Shown piece by piece: positions 5,979 through 6,663 of a stretch of DNA of 6,663 nucleotides; positions within the stretch are counted from its first letter, which is position 1, and every line of letters begins with the position of its first letter. The DNA comes from Planctomycetota bacterium (GTDB lineage Bacteria > Planctomycetota > Phycisphaerae > Sedimentisphaerales > Anaerobacaceae), in the NCBI GenBank assembly GCA_003644295.1, contig QNBZ01000077.1, positions 1-6,663 of the forward strand, written 5' to 3'. Below the pieces are notes generated by a model that searched no databases, was not told the origin of the DNA, and saw only the letters and a list, made by a program, of their open reading frames with translations. The translations under genes were made by a program, and so were the position numbers.

Positions 5979-6663
5979 ATGCTTTCGAAATTCTTTCTTG
6001 ACCGACCTGTTTTATCTTGGGTTATTGCTATTATGATTATAGCCGCCGGTGTGCTGGGAATTTATTTTCTACCTGTTTCCCAGTATCCGAACCTCGCTCC
6101 ACCTTCCATTATGGTCATGGCCTTTTACCCGGGGGCATCGGCGGAAACGGTGGAAAACAGCGTTACCCAGATCATCGAGCAGAAGATGACCGGCCTTGAG
6201 GATATGATATATATGTCGGCCACAAGCGACTCAGCCGGTACCTGCATGCTGGAACTCACTTTCGCCCCGGGGACCGATCCGGATGTCGCGTGGTCCAAGG
6301 TGCAGAACAAGCTCCAGCTTGCTATGGCGCACCTGCCGGAAGTGGTCCAGCGAACGGGCATTGAGGTCGGCAAGGCCACGAAAAACTACCTGCTTGCGGT
6401 CGGCTTGATATCAGAAGATAACAGCATGAGCGGCATTGATATTCGGGACTATCTGGCTTCCAACATCGATAAGGTTATATCGCGCGTCCCGGGCGTCGGC
6501 GAGACGCAAGTCATGGGTTTCGAACATGCCATGCGTATCTGGCTGAACCCGGATAAACTCAGCAACTACCATATGAAGATAGAAGATGTGGTTATGGGTT
6601 TGCGTGCCTACAATGTGGAGGTCTCTGCCGGTCAGTTTGGTGGGGCGCCTGCGGTAAAAGGTC
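5979..6663 (+). CDS. RND efflux transporter, HAE1/AcrB family, N-terminal part (continues beyond window)
   Basis: This is the proton-driven inner-membrane pump of a tripartite hydrophobe/amphiphile efflux system. The 228 visible residues align by eye with the start of AcrB; full members have about 1,030-1,060. The first transmembrane helix spans roughly 10-30 after MLSKFFLDRP. Hallmarks follow: LPVSQYPNLAPPSI (31-44), YPGASAETVENSVTQIIEQ (50-68), GLEDMIYMSATSDSAGT (72-88), VQNKLQLA (108-115), AMRIWLNPDKL (184-194) and AGQFGGAPAVKG (217-228), covering the first part of the periplasmic porter domain. The ATG at 5979 has AAGGA (5966-5970) 8 bases upstream and sits 13 bases after the adaptor stop, so both are translated from one mRNA. 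The catalytic aspartates of TM4 and the substrate pocket lie outside the window, so the substrate cannot be predicted. The frame is clean. Confidence 0.96.
   Translation, partial: MLSKFFLDRPVLSWVIAIMIIAAGVLGIYFLPVSQYPNLAPPSIMVMAFYPGASAETVENSVTQIIEQKMTGLEDMIYMSATSDSAGTCMLELTFAPGTDPDVAWSKVQNKLQLAMAHLPEVVQRTGIEVGKATKNYLLAVGLISEDNSMSGIDIRDYLASNIDKVISRVPGVGETQVMGFEHAMRIWLNPDKLSNYHMKIEDVVMGLRAYNVEVSAGQFGGAPAVKG

Noticed and set aside
1..6663. CRISPR arrays, tRNA or rRNA genes, insertion sequences, attachment sites
   Set aside because: No regular spaced repeats, cloverleaf sequences, terminal inverted repeats or transposase motifs were seen. Coding genes account for nearly all of the window.

Overview
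The window looks like ordinary chromosomal DNA of a Gram-negative (diderm) bacterium. It holds two divergent gene blocks that share one control region of about 190 bases. The diderm assignment rests on an RND efflux pump with a lipoprotein periplasmic adaptor. The glycine cleavage P-protein is split into two subunits, as in Firmicutes, Thermus, Planctomycetota, several deep-branching lineages and archaea, but not as in Escherichia coli. The long GcvT with unusual insertions and the moderate GC content are compatible with a Planctomycetota (Phycisphaerae-like) or related lineage. That is a tentative inference; nothing in the window fixes the taxonomy.

Left block, minus strand, positions 3741 down to 1: a tightly packed glycine cleavage operon in the order gcvT - gcvH - gcvPA - gcvPB, with gcvPB cut by the window edge. 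Gaps are 18 and 3 bases, and the last junction is a 4-base ATGA overlap. The products decarboxylate glycine (GcvPA/GcvPB), carry the aminomethyl group on lipoyl-lysine (GcvH) and release ammonia while loading tetrahydrofolate with a one-carbon unit (GcvT). The fourth component, lipoamide dehydrogenase, is not in the window. gcvT starts at a TTG preceded by a near-perfect Shine-Dalgarno sequence, and the predicted leader is only about 30 bases, too short for a glycine riboswitch.

Middle, 3678-3866: the divergent control region. It contains a good sigma-70-type promoter for each direction and several inverted or direct repeats that are candidate operators.

Right block, plus strand, 3867-6663: a TetR-family regulator (GTG start), then a short stretch with a broken small lipoprotein gene, then a lipoprotein membrane-fusion (adaptor) subunit, then the start of an AcrB/HAE1-type RND transporter that runs off the edge. 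The likely logic is a drug- or stress-inducible efflux operon repressed by its own TetR protein. No outer-membrane channel gene is intact in the window.

I see no convincing new biological system here. The points most worth checking are the lipoprotein-like coding remnant at 4528-4715, whose frame is broken twice at simple repeats, and the cluster of symmetric motifs between the two divergent promoters.
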